Positions 33,593-42,076 of a stretch of DNA of 64,000 nt are shown in pieces (the first letter of the stretch is position 1; each line of letters opens with the position of its first letter). The notes beneath the pieces were generated by a model. That model saw nothing but the letters and a program-made list of their open reading frames with translations. It searched no databases and had not been told where the DNA came from. The stretch is taken from assembly GCF_039696035.1 (NCBI RefSeq), contig NZ_CP155567.1, positions 3,715,001 through 3,779,000 on the forward strand, read 5' to 3'. This DNA is from Microbulbifer sp. SAOS-129_SWC. GTDB taxonomy: Bacteria; Pseudomonadota; Gammaproteobacteria; Pseudomonadales; Cellvibrionaceae. The translations under genes were made by a program, and so were the position numbers.

Positions 33593-35862
33593 TATTTCTC
33601 CCCCTCTTCAGTCGGCTTGAAAAAGCGCAGCCGGTTGGCATTGGTCACCACGGTGACCGAGGAAAATGCCATCGCCGCACCGGCGATCACCGGACTCAGC
33701 AGCGCACCGGTAAACGGATACAGGACACCCGCGGCAATCGGAATGCCGAGGCTGTTGTAAACGAAGGCACCGAACAGGTTCTGCTTGATATTGCGCAGCG
33801 TCGCCCGCGACAGTTCGATCGCATCGGCCACACCGTGCAGCGACGAGCGCATCAGCGTCACATCCGCGGTCTCGATGGCCACATCGGTGCCGGCGCCGAT
33901 GGCAAATCCCACATCGGCCTTCGCCAGCGCCGGCGCATCGTTGATGCCATCGCCGGCCATGCCCACCAGTTCGTGCTTGCCCTGCAATTCGCCGACGATC
34001 TTTTCCTTATCCTCCGGTAGCAGGTCGGCGTGTACCCGATCGATACCCAGCTGCTGCGCCACCGCCTCCGCCGTGGCACTGCTGTCGCCGGTGAGCATTT
34101 CCACCCGCAGGCCCAGTTGCAGCAGGCGCGCAATGGCCGCCTTGGCGTCGTCGCGAATCGGGTCGGCCACGGCGATCAGGCCGGCGGCCTCGCCGTCCAC
34201 CGCTGCATACATGGCGGTGCGCCCCAGGTCGGCCAACTGCTCCGCGCGCTCGTGCCAGGCATCGCTGTCGATTTTTTCCCGCTGCATCAATTTGCGATTG
34301 CCGAGCAGTACGGTTTTGCCATCGACAGTACCGCGCACACCGTGGGCGGTGATCGCCTCGAAATCGTCGGCGGATTTGAGTTGCAATTTTTTGTCCCGCG
34401 CCGCCGCGACTACCGCCTCCGCCAGCGGGTGCTCGGAGCCCTGTTCCAGGCTCGCCAGTAGCGCCAGCAGCACGTCGCTGTCGCCGTGGGTTTCAATGTC
34501 CGTCAGTTTCGGCGCGCCCTCGGTCAGGGTGCCGGTCTTGTCCACCACCAGGGTGGTCAGGTCGCTGGCCTGTTGCAGCGCCTTGCCGTTGCGCACCAGC
34601 ACGCCGTACTCGGCGCCCTTGCCAACGCCGACCATCACCGACATGGGCGTGGCCAGGCCCAGTGCGCAGGGGCAGGCGATGATCAGTACCGACGTCAACA
34701 CCACCAGCGTGTGCACCGCGCGCGGGTCCGGCCCCCAGTTGAACCACACCAGCGCGGCGACAATCGCGATGATCATTACCGTAGGCACGAAAATCGCGGC
34801 GATACGGTCCGCCAGCCGCGCGATCGGCACGCGCGAACTCTGCGCGTTCTTGACCATCTCGATAATCTGCGACAGGCGTGTCTCGGCACCGACCTTTTCC
34901 GCCTCGAACAACAGGCTGCCGTTCTTGTTCAGGGTGCCGGCAGACAGCGCATCGCCCTCGGCTTTTTGAACCGGCACCGGCTCGCCGGTGAGCATGGATT
35001 CATCCACCAGGCTGCGGCCCTCGAGCACGCGGCCGTCCACCGGGACCTTCTCACCGGGGCGTACGCGCAGGCGGTCGCCCACCTGTACCTGCTCCAGTGG
35101 CACATCCACCTCGCTGCCGTCGCGCAGCACACGTGCGGTGGGGTCCTGCAGTTCCAGCAGCTTTTCCACCGCCGCACTGGTGCGGCCGCGGGCGCGTACC
35201 TCCAGTGCCTGGCCCAGGTTGATCAGACCGATGATCATCGCGCTGGCCTCGAAATAGACGTGGCGCGCGGCCTCCGGTACCAACTGGGGTAGTGCCACCA
35301 CCAGCATCGAGAAGCCCCAGGCGGTGCCGGTGCCCAACGCAATCAGCGTGTCCATATTGGCGTTGTGGTGGCGGAAGGCGCGCAGCGCACCACTGAAAAA
35401 ATGACCGCCACAAAAGATCAGCACCGCCAGCGCCAGCAGGCCCACAGCGCCCCAGACCAGCTGCTGCATCGGGGAATCTACCATCATCTCCCCGGTGATC
35501 AGGCCCCAGGCCATCAGCGGCACGCCGAGGCCCAGCGCCAGGCCCGCACGCCACAGCAACTGGCGGTAATGGTGTTGTTCTTCGGCGCGCTGCTGTTCGC
35601 GCAGTTCGCGTTCGCTGGCGCGGATCTCTTCGGCGCCGTAACCGGCGCCCTCTACCGCCGCCACACAGTCGGCGGCGCTCACCTCACCCTGTACCGCCAG
35701 CGTGCGGTCGCCCAGGTTGACCCGCGCCTCCTCGACACCGGGCACAGTCTGCAGCGCACTCTCGATCTTGCGCACACAGCCCGCGCACGAAACCCCTTCC
35801 AGCTGGAAGCGGTGCAGCGGACCGCCGTCGTGGTGCGGCTCATGTTTCGCGTGTTCAGCCAT
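33592..35862 (-). CDS. Copper-exporting P1B-type ATPase
   Basis: The ATG at 35862 gives a 756-residue protein starting [15 protein letters not shown], a His-rich tail. The longer frame upstream is not conserved-looking. One heavy-metal-associated domain carries GVSCAGC (Cys26, Cys29). The membrane CPC motif is at about 397-399, the phosphorylation site DKTGT at Asp441, followed by the HP motif (EHPLAEAV) and [10 protein letters not shown] hinge. The CPC motif and the final membrane segments ([33 protein letters not shown]) indicate Cu(I) export from the cytoplasm. It is usually named copA, but that symbol is used here for the multicopper oxidase at 26137. Confidence 0.95.
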   Translation of the reverse strand: MAEHAKHEPHHDGGPLHRFQLEGVSCAGCVRKIESALQTVPGVEEARVNLGDRTLAVQGEVSAADCVAAVEGAGYGAEEIRASERELREQQRAEEQHHYRQLLWRAGLALGLGVPLMAWGLITGEMMVDSPMQQLVWGAVGLLALAVLIFCGGHFFSGALRAFRHHNANMDTLIALGTGTAWGFSMLVVALPQLVPEAARHVYFEASAMIIGLINLGQALEVRARGRTSAAVEKLLELQDPTARVLRDGSEVDVPLEQVQVGDRLRVRPGEKVPVDGRVLEGRSLVDESMLTGEPVPVQKAEGDALSAGTLNKNGSLLFEAEKVGAETRLSQIIEMVKNAQSSRVPIARLADRIAAIFVPTVMIIAIVAALVWFNWGPDPRAVHTLVVLTSVLIIACPCALGLATPMSVMVGVGKGAEYGVLVRNGKALQQASDLTTLVVDKTGTLTEGAPKLTDIETHGDSDVLLALLASLEQGSEHPLAEAVVAAARDKKLQLKSADDFEAITAHGVRGTVDGKTVLLGNRKLMQREKIDSDAWHERAEQLADLGRTAMYAAVDGEAAGLIAVADPIRDDAKAAIARLLQLGLRVEMLTGDSSATAEAVAQQLGIDRVHADLLPEDKEKIVGELQGKHELVGMAGDGINDAPALAKADVGFAIGAGTDVAIETADVTLMRSSLHGVADAIELSRATLRNIKQNLFGAFVYNSLGIPIAAGVLYPFTGALLSPVIAGAAMAFSSVTVVTNANRLRFFKPTEEGEK

Positions 35863-35905
35863 CGGATTCTCCGTCTTCCTATTAGGATGGCGCCAAGAGT
35901 AAAAG

Positions 35906-35922
35906 CTTCCCCCGGGGTCAAG
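35906..35922 (-). promoter_or_regulatory. Possible MerR/CueR-type operator before the P-type ATPase
   Basis: On the minus strand the sequence CTTGACCCCGGGGGAAG is an imperfect dyad about 45 bases before the ATPase start. It overlaps a TTGACC that could be a -35 element. CueR sites at copper ATPase promoters have a similar CTTnnCCCC/GGGGnnAAG form, but the spacing to a -10 element here is not the expected 19 bases. No cueR gene is in the window, so this is tentative. Confidence 0.35.
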
Positions 35923-35956
35923 GCAAGAGGGTCGAGGCAAGAGTTCAAGGCAAGCG
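35916..35956. repeat. Short tandem repeat, 14-base period
   Basis: Three units follow one another: GGTCAAGGCAAGAG, GGTCGAGGCAAGAG and TTCAAGGCAAGCG, with a further partial copy (CTTAAGGCC). The array lies between the permease stop and the P-type ATPase promoter and overlaps the dyad described at 35906. It may be slippage-derived or a set of protein-binding sites. Confidence 0.75.
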
Positions 35957-35991
35957 CTTAAGGCCTGTGGATAAGCTTCCGGATCGGGCAC

Positions 35992-37191
35992 TCACACCGG
36001 CAGCAGCGCACCGATTATCAGCCAACCCAGCGCCAGCAGGGCCAACAGCAGCAGTAGGCGCTCACTCACGGAGTCGGTATTGAGCGGTGGCAGCCCCTTG
36101 CTTTTGACCCGCCAGGCGAACATGCCCAGCGACACCAGCAGGAAAGCCAGATTCAAAAACAGGGTGTAATCCACCTTGAAGTAGTGCCGCTCGGTAATCT
36201 GCTCGGCGGCACTGGCATCCGGCAACAGGTCCAGCGCGGCAAAACCGTAGTGCAGCAGCAATGCGCTGGCGACGAGGATGCACAGGAATACCGCGGCGAT
36301 ATACAGCGCCATCTTCCAGCCGTAGTAGCGCGCCTGAATGCGCAACACCGGCAGCACCACCAGATCGCTGAACATAAATGCCAGGATGCCGGCGAAGGCC
36401 ACGCCGTTGCCAAACAGCACCGCCGCCAGCGGGATATTGCCCATCGAGCCGATAAAGGTAAAAAACGCCGCCACCGGTCCCACCAGGCACTGCACCAGTA
36501 CCTGCCAGAAAGACGGATCGGCTTCGCCGGAGCCGACGAACAGCGCCTGGAAGAATTCCCGCGGCACGAAGGCGGCGATAATCCCGGCCACGGTGAAACC
36601 GATGGTCACGTCCTTCCACACCATCTTCCACTCCATCACGAAGCGCTCGGCCACCTTGCGCCAGCCGGCGCGGGAGCGGATCAGCTGCTTCCAGTCCGGG
36701 ATCTCGCCGTCACTTTCAGTATCTTCGGCCTCCCGCGCGCGCTCGCGCGCCCGCTCAACGGTCTTCTTCGGATAGGTAAGGCGCACCAGCAGCCACATCA
36801 GCAGGATCAACAGCACCCCGCCGAGATACTCGCCGACCACAAACTGCCAGCCGAGGAACACGCCGATCACGATGCCCAGCTCGATCACCAGGTTGGTGGA
36901 CGCCAGCAGGAATGCCAGTGCCGGCACCAGCCCCGCCCCCTTGGCAAACAGCGCACGGGTGGTGGCCAGCGCGGCGAAAGAACAGGAGCTGGAGATAAAG
37001 CCGAAGAAGGTGGCCAGGCCGATGCTCTTCGCCCCCGCCTCGCCCATGCTCGCGCGCATGCGCTCGCGGGTCACAAACACCTGGATCATGCTGCTGACCA
37101 GGTAACCGAGCGCAAAGGCCCAGAAGGCCATCCAGAAGAGCCCCAGGGTGGTCACCGCCGCCTGGTGCCAGGTTTCCAGGAAGGACTGCAT
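35992..37191 (-). CDS. Permease of the ArsP_1/DUF318 family
   Basis: The ATG at 37191 is preferred over a GTG six bases upstream because that GTG is part of the AGGTG ribosome-binding site. The 399-residue product has about eight to ten membrane helices in two groups, joined by a charged cytoplasmic loop (ERARERAREAEDTESDGEIPDW). The family signature includes FFGFISSSCSFAALATTRALFAKG with a serine/cysteine motif, and GSMGNIPLAAVLFGNGVAF. Related proteins include the organoarsenical exporter ArsP; others are annotated only as permeases. The two-Cys-like SSSCS segment and the copper ATPase downstream suggest metal or metalloid transport. A dyad (GTGAGTA/TACTCAC, 37214-37246) lies upstream. Confidence 0.85.
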   Translation of the reverse strand: MQSFLETWHQAAVTTLGLFWMAFWAFALGYLVSSMIQVFVTRERMRASMGEAGAKSIGLATFFGFISSSCSFAALATTRALFAKGAGLVPALAFLLASTNLVIELGIVIGVFLGWQFVVGEYLGGVLLILLMWLLVRLTYPKKTVERARERAREAEDTESDGEIPDWKQLIRSRAGWRKVAERFVMEWKMVWKDVTIGFTVAGIIAAFVPREFFQALFVGSGEADPSFWQVLVQCLVGPVAAFFTFIGSMGNIPLAAVLFGNGVAFAGILAFMFSDLVVLPVLRIQARYYGWKMALYIAAVFLCILVASALLLHYGFAALDLLPDASAAEQITERHYFKVDYTLFLNLAFLLVSLGMFAWRVKSKGLPPLNTDSVSERLLLLLALLALGWLIIGALLPV

Positions 37192-37309
37192 CGTCACCTG
37201 CCGCCTCTGTGGAGTGAGTACTTCTTACAGCTTAGCGAATACTCACGAACGTTCAGTCACTCCGCACCTTGCCTGCACAAGGCTGGCGCGGGAGTGATAG
37301 AATCGCGCC

Positions 37310-38650
37310 ATGAAGCACCCCCTGCTACCAGAAAGACCCCTGTGTATCTCTCCCACTCTGGCCGCCACCCTCGGCCTGGAGGAAGCAGTGCTGCTCACGG
37401 CCCTGGGCGACCTGACGCCCTTCCTGACGGTGGAACAGCACCCCGGGCGCGACTGGTATACCGCCGACGGCGAGCAGCTGCAGCAACTGCTGCCCTTCTG
37501 GCAACCGGCGGATATCCAGCGGGTGGCCACCAGCCTGCGCAACCAGGGCGCCCTGCTGCTCGGTGCGGCGCCTTACGGCAGCAGCGAACTGCTCAAGTTC
37601 GCCCTGCCCGGTGAACACACCCGGCCGCAGGCCGCCGCCCAGGGTCGCGCGCCGCAGCAGCCGGCGGCGCAACTGCCCGCCAGCCGCAGCGCCAACACCA
37701 TCGGTCCCGGCTGGCAGCCGGACGCCGAGACCATGGCGCGCATTGCCCAGCTGGGCGTGCCCGAGCACTTTGTGCGCGAGCAGCTGCCGGAGTTCGTGAC
37801 CTACTGGCGCGAGCGCGGCGAGCCGCGCCACTCGTTCGGCGCGCTGTTCCTGAAACAGGTCAAGAGCAAGTGGGAGGCCTACCGCGCCACCGCGCAGCGC
37901 AAGCAGCCGCTGCCGCAGGACTGGCGCCCGGGCGCCGATACGCTGAGCAAGCTCGCCGACGAGGGCGTGCCCAGCACCTTCGTGCAGCGCGGCCTGCAGC
38001 GCTTTGTCGACTACCACCGCTCCAGCGGCAAGCAGTCCATCTCCTGGGATCTGGAATTCAACGACTGGATCATGGAAGACTGGGAGAAGCAGGACACGCC
38101 GTTTATCGAAAAGCGCAAACCGCAGGCGATGACCCGCGACTGGCAGCCCAGCGAGCACACCTGGGAACAGCTCCGGCGCCTGGCAATCAACCCCAACTTT
38201 GCCGCCGAGCTACTGCCGGAATTTATCTACAAATGGCTCGAGCGCGGCGGCCACAGCGCGCGCTGGGGCGAACAGTTTATCGAGTACGCGCGCGAGGAAT
38301 GGGCCTACTACTGCCAGGGCATCGAGAAGAACCCGGTGGCCAAGCCCATCTCGCGCCACTGGCAGCCCGGCGGCGACTGCTTGAGCCACCTGGTCAATCA
38401 GTGTGAAATAGAGCGGGATTTCGCCCTCTCCCTGGTGCCGGAATTCATCATTTACTGGCGCGGCCAGAACGCCGCGCGCAAGAGCTGGGACGCCGTTTTC
38501 GTGCGTCACGCGCGCCACCAGTGGGCCGCGCGCAACAAGCTGGCAATAGGACAATCCAATGGTACGCAACACACCGACAACCAGCGCCACGACAACCAGA
38601 GGACAAGGGACCGATCCGTCCTCGACATCGTCACAGACACAGACTGGTAA
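37310..38650 (+). CDS. DnaT-like primosomal protein with four tandem DnaT domains
   Basis: The 446-residue protein has an N-terminal winged-helix-like region (about 10-100, resembling DnaD/DnaT N-domains), a Gln/Ala/Pro linker (about 105-130) and four repeats of the DnaT domain. They start at the conserved tryptophans about 135, 205, 278 and 351 (GWQPDAET, DWRPGADT, DWQPSEHT, HWQPGGDC), each followed by a EF-x-x-YW-type segment and a closing W. E. coli DnaT has one such domain and helps PriA/PriB load the DnaB helicase by binding single-stranded DNA. Four copies imply a multivalent or longer single-strand footprint. The 3' end overlaps the lambda P-like gene. Confidence 0.88.
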   Translation: MKHPLLPERPLCISPTLAATLGLEEAVLLTALGDLTPFLTVEQHPGRDWYTADGEQLQQLLPFWQPADIQRVATSLRNQGALLLGAAPYGSSELLKFALPGEHTRPQAAAQGRAPQQPAAQLPASRSANTIGPGWQPDAETMARIAQLGVPEHFVREQLPEFVTYWRERGEPRHSFGALFLKQVKSKWEAYRATAQRKQPLPQDWRPGADTLSKLADEGVPSTFVQRGLQRFVDYHRSSGKQSISWDLEFNDWIMEDWEKQDTPFIEKRKPQAMTRDWQPSEHTWEQLRRLAINPNFAAELLPEFIYKWLERGGHSARWGEQFIEYAREEWAYYCQGIEKNPVAKPISRHWQPGGDCLSHLVNQCEIERDFALSLVPEFIIYWRGQNAARKSWDAVFVRHARHQWAARNKLAIGQSNGTQHTDNQRHDNQRTRDRSVLDIVTDTDW

Positions 38651-39227
38651 TCACAGCGCCGATGAGCAGCTCAATGAACGCAAGCGCGCGCTCAATGAAG
38701 TCTTTGGCCTGCTCAAGCTCAGCTACCACAACCAGTTCAACGCGGCGTTTTCCGATACCGAGACCCTGAACCACGCCAAGCGCCTGTGGCTTGAATCCCT
38801 GAGCGCGTTTTCCCCGGCGGAAATCGTCGCCGGCGCCAAGCGTGCCATCCGCCAGAGCGAATACCTGCCCACGGTGCACAAGATGCTGACCCTGTGCGCC
38901 GCCGGCGACAATGGCCTGCCGGACGCGCGTACCGCCTACCGCGAGGCCTGCAACGCCACCAGCCCCAAGGCCAACTTCAACTGGAGCCACCCGGTGGTCT
39001 ATCACGCCGGGCGAGAATCCAATTGGTTCTTCCTGGCGAATAATTCAGAGTCGGTGGCCTTCCCGGTGTTTGCCGAACACTATCGCAAGTTGTGCGCGCG
39101 GGTGCTGGAAGGTGAGAAGCTGGCCGCGCCGCAGCAGCTGAAGCTGGAGGAAAACCCGGGCAAACCGCTGAGCAAGGCAGCGAATGCGCAGAAGCTGGCG
39201 GCGCTGCGCGCAGAGTTCGATCTCTAA
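38559..39227 (+). CDS. Replication protein P-like (lambda P family helicase loader)
   Basis: The 222-residue protein starts with a low-complexity Thr/Ser/Gln-rich tail (about 1-35). Most of the remainder is like phage lambda replication protein P (FGLLKLSYHNQFNAAFSDTETLNHAKRLWLESLSAFSPAEIVAGAKRA, then YREACNATSPKANFNWSHPVVYHAGRE). Lambda P loads DnaB helicase at the phage origin. The gene overlaps the DnaT-like gene by 92 bases in another frame, so the two are coupled. An AGGA lies 8 bases before the ATG. There are no phage structural or integrase genes nearby, so this looks like a chromosomal helicase-loading pair and not part of a prophage. Confidence 0.85.
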   Translation: MVRNTPTTSATTTRGQGTDPSSTSSQTQTGNHSADEQLNERKRALNEVFGLLKLSYHNQFNAAFSDTETLNHAKRLWLESLSAFSPAEIVAGAKRAIRQSEYLPTVHKMLTLCAAGDNGLPDARTAYREACNATSPKANFNWSHPVVYHAGRESNWFFLANNSESVAFPVFAEHYRKLCARVLEGEKLAAPQQLKLEENPGKPLSKAANAQKLAALRAEFDL

Positions 39228-39344
39228 AAGCATCCCGGCGCAGGATGTGCCGTGCGCACCGGAACAATCTGGCGGTGTGCCCGACGACACAGACAGGTTT
39301 GCGGTAAACAATAACGAACAATCCACAACCCAGCAGGTAACGCC

Positions 39345-40040
39345 ATGGCGAGGCCCCTCTTTCTGCTAGCGGTACCCCTTCTCACCCTGTGCACACAGGC
39401 ACAGGCCGATTTCTATTCCCACCGCTACGCCGGTGTCAGTATCAGCGACGCTACGCTGCAGGGGTTCTGCAGCGGTGCCGAGGCGTTCGTGCAGGGTATC
39501 AGCGCCAGTAATAGCACCTGCAGCAGCGGCGGCGATGGCTGGAAGGTCTACGGCGGCTGGCGCTGGTCGCCGCTGCTGGCGGTAGAGCTCAGTTACCAGC
39601 AGCTGCCAACATCCAGTCTGGATTTCCGCGTTAACGGCGACCGCGACGACTACATTCGCGCGCAGGACGAAATCAAAACCCGCCTCGCCAATGCGTTTGT
39701 CGTCGGCCACTGGCCGCTCGGCAGCGGCTTCAGCCTGTTTGGCAAGGCCGGCGGCGGTATCTGGCTGGCGGAATTTACCGAACGGCAGTCCGGCCAGCTG
39801 TACGCCAGGTACCTGCAGCAGGACGGCACCGTTAACGAAGTTCTGGTGTCGGTCAACGGCAAGGCCGCCGACAACGACAGCGGTTTTCAATGGGGCTACG
39901 GCGCCGGCATCAGCTACCGCTACCACAACAGCTGGACCCTGCGCGCCGAGTGGGAGAGCTTCAGCGATGTGGGCAGTGACAAGTTCCGCAGCAGCTTCGA
40001 CGTGCAGACGGCCTCCCTGGGGTGGAGTATGCATTTCTGA
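39345..40040 (+). CDS. Outer-membrane beta-barrel protein (OmpA/OmpX-like)
   Basis: The 231-residue product has a signal peptide (ending AQA) and alternating hydrophobic strands of an eight-stranded barrel (GWKVYGGWRWSPLLAVELSYQQLP, GFSLFGKAGGGIWLAEF, YGAGISYRYHNSWTLRAEWESFSDVG), ending SLGWSMHF with the aromatic terminus. A possible disulfide pair lies in the first extracellular loop (Cys42 and Cys60). There is no peptidoglycan-binding OmpA C-domain. Its role is unknown. It stands alone, 117 bases after the lambda P-like gene. Confidence 0.82.
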   Translation: MARPLFLLAVPLLTLCTQAQADFYSHRYAGVSISDATLQGFCSGAEAFVQGISASNSTCSSGGDGWKVYGGWRWSPLLAVELSYQQLPTSSLDFRVNGDRDDYIRAQDEIKTRLANAFVVGHWPLGSGFSLFGKAGGGIWLAEFTERQSGQLYARYLQQDGTVNEVLVSVNGKAADNDSGFQWGYGAGISYRYHNSWTLRAEWESFSDVGSDKFRSSFDVQTASLGWSMHF

Positions 40041-40079
40041 ATTCAGCAGCGCCGCGGGCTATCCGGGATCAGCCTTCAC

Positions 40080-41060
40080 TCAGTGGTAAAACCCCGCGTT
40101 CAGCAGCAAACCGCCGCCCAATAACAGGACAAACAGCAGCGCCGACAGTAGCAATGGCCTGACGCCGGCGCGGCGAATGCTGCGCCAGTGCGTCTTTATC
40201 CCCAGCGCCGCCATCCCCAGTGCCAGCAGCAACTGCGCAGCCAGCCGCATCCCGCCGAGCAGAAAATCCGGCAGGGCGATTGCGCTGTTGATCCCGGCCG
40301 CAGCGATAAAGCCGAACACGAACCAGGGCACCGCCACACCAGCGCCGCCATTCGCGGCGGTATCGCGCCTGCGGAACAGCAGCGCGCCGAGCACCAACAC
40401 CACCGGCGCCAGCAGCATCACCCGCAGCAGCTTGGCCACCACGGCACTGCGCATCGCCGTTGCATCAATCGACTGCCCCGCCGCCACCGCCTGTGCCACT
40501 TCGTGTACGGTACTGCCGATGTAAACCCCGAACGCCGATGGCGGCAGGCCGGCGGCGGTGTAGATCAGCGGATAGCTGAACATCGCCAGGGTGCCAAACA
40601 GCACCACGGTGGCCACCGCGACGGCGACGTCCTGCTGTCGCGCCCGCGTTACCGGTTCTGTGGCGAGGATGGCGGCGGCGCCGCATACCGCACTGCCCAC
40701 CGAGGTCAGTACTGCCAGCTCGCGCGACAATCCCAACAGTCGCTCGCCGACAAAGATGCCCACTGCGAGCACCGTGCCAATGACCAGCAGGTCGATGGCA
40801 ACCACCTGCCAGCCCAGCGCCGCTATCTGCTGGAAACTGAGGTTGAACCCGAACAGTACGATTCCCGCGCGCAGTGCATGGCGCTGACACCAGAGGATTG
40901 GCGCCTGCGCCGCTGCCTGCGCAGGCCGTTGCGACAGGTTTCCGTAAATCAGCCCCAGCAGTATTGCCAGCGGCAGCGCCGACAAGCCGACACCCGCCAG
41001 TTGCGGAAGCTGCGCCAGCACCATGGCGCCGCCGGCAATCGCTAACAATCGAATCCACAT
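40080..41060 (-). CDS. YeiH family putative sulfate/sulfur exporter
   Basis: The ATG at 41060 gives 326 residues and about ten membrane helices; the longer frame has a hydrophilic, unlikely N-terminus. Family segments include AGIVLFGFNLSFQQIAALG, LTSVGSAVCGAAAILATEPV and VYIGSTVHEVAQAVAAG, matching UPF0324/YeiH. YeiH is regarded as a possible sulfate or sulfite exporter; direct evidence is limited. The gene is divergent from a LysR-type regulator, the same arrangement as yeiH-yeiE in enterobacteria. Confidence 0.88.
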   Translation of the reverse strand: MWIRLLAIAGGAMVLAQLPQLAGVGLSALPLAILLGLIYGNLSQRPAQAAAQAPILWCQRHALRAGIVLFGFNLSFQQIAALGWQVVAIDLLVIGTVLAVGIFVGERLLGLSRELAVLTSVGSAVCGAAAILATEPVTRARQQDVAVAVATVVLFGTLAMFSYPLIYTAAGLPPSAFGVYIGSTVHEVAQAVAAGQSIDATAMRSAVVAKLLRVMLLAPVVLVLGALLFRRRDTAANGGAGVAVPWFVFGFIAAAGINSAIALPDFLLGGMRLAAQLLLALGMAALGIKTHWRSIRRAGVRPLLLSALLFVLLLGGGLLLNAGFYH

Positions 41061-41158
41061 CGGTTCACATCCCGCCGCCCAATCATGGGCACGGACTGTA
41101 AACAGTGAACAATCATAATTAAAATGGAACTTTCTTATATGAGAGTTAAGCAAAACCG

Positions 41159-42040
41159 ATGAATATCAATCTGCGCCAACTGCGACTGCTGGAAGCCACT
41201 AGCCGTCTGGGCCGGCTGACGGATGCCGCGGACGAGCAGGCAATCAGCCAGTCTGCCGCCAGCCAGTCGATCCGCGAGCTGGAGCGCACCCTTGGCTACC
41301 GGCTGTTCCTGCGCATCGGGCGCCACCTGGAGCCGAGTGAAGCCGGACGGCAGATAATGCCGCGGGTACGGGAGATACTGGCGCTGGTCGACGGCCTGGA
41401 ATCGCCGCAACAGGAGGTGATCGGCGGCGACTTCCATGTTGCCGCCAGTGTCACCGTGGGCTGCTACCTGCTGCCACACCTGATGGCGGAATTCTGCCGC
41501 CGCCACCCCCGGGTGGTGCCACGCATCAGTATCGGTAACAGCGGCGAGATTCTGGCGATGCTGGAAAAGGGCCGCGCACAGCTGGGCATTATCGAGGGAC
41601 CAGCGACACACGCAGAGCTGGAGATAGGCCTGTGGCGCAAAGACCGCTTAAGCGTCTTCTGCGCTGCCGATCACCCGCTGGCGCCACACCGGCAGCTCGA
41701 CCTCGAAGGCCTCGGCGCGCAGCGCTGGATTGTGCGGGAACCCGGCTCGGGCACGCGACAGGTTTTCGACAGTGCCATGCAGGCAACCGCGATTGCGCCG
41801 GTGATCGCGCTCGCGCTGCCGCGCCAGGAGGCGATCAAGCAGTCGGTACTGGCGGGATTGGGAATCGGTTGCCTGTCGGCCCTGGCGATTGCCGATGAAG
41901 TTGCCACCGGCCAGCTCGTGGAGCTGGACACACCGCTGCAACTGGTGCGCAACCTGTCGTGGATAGCAGCGCGCGACCGCCGCACTGCGGGCATCGTCGA
42001 TACCTTCCTGGAGTTGCTGAGAGAGCAGAGTGCACCATAG
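41159..42040 (+). CDS. LysR family transcriptional regulator (YeiE/CysB-like)
   Basis: The 293-residue protein has an N-terminal winged helix-turn-helix (about 1-62, LRQLRLLEATSRLGRLTDAADEQAISQSAASQSIRELERTLG) and a LysR substrate domain. The domain begins with ASVTVGCYLLPHLMAEF, where CysB/Cbl/YeiE-type regulators hold small anions. The divergent neighbour at 40080 encodes a YeiH exporter, its probable target. The 98-base gap is AT-rich and contains TCATA...TATGA (41113-41142), a possible binding dyad. Sulfite or a related sulfur compound is the natural guess for the ligand. Confidence 0.9.
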   Translation: MNINLRQLRLLEATSRLGRLTDAADEQAISQSAASQSIRELERTLGYRLFLRIGRHLEPSEAGRQIMPRVREILALVDGLESPQQEVIGGDFHVAASVTVGCYLLPHLMAEFCRRHPRVVPRISIGNSGEILAMLEKGRAQLGIIEGPATHAELEIGLWRKDRLSVFCAADHPLAPHRQLDLEGLGAQRWIVREPGSGTRQVFDSAMQATAIAPVIALALPRQEAIKQSVLAGLGIGCLSALAIADEVATGQLVELDTPLQLVRNLSWIAARDRRTAGIVDTFLELLREQSAP

Positions 42041-42076
42041 CGTGCCCCGCGCGGTTCCTGTCGGGCCCCGCCATCG

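Noticed and set aside
37310..39227. Prophage remnant around the DnaT-like and lambda P-like genes
   Set aside because: No integrase, capsid, tail or lysis genes and no attachment-site repeats are visible on either side.
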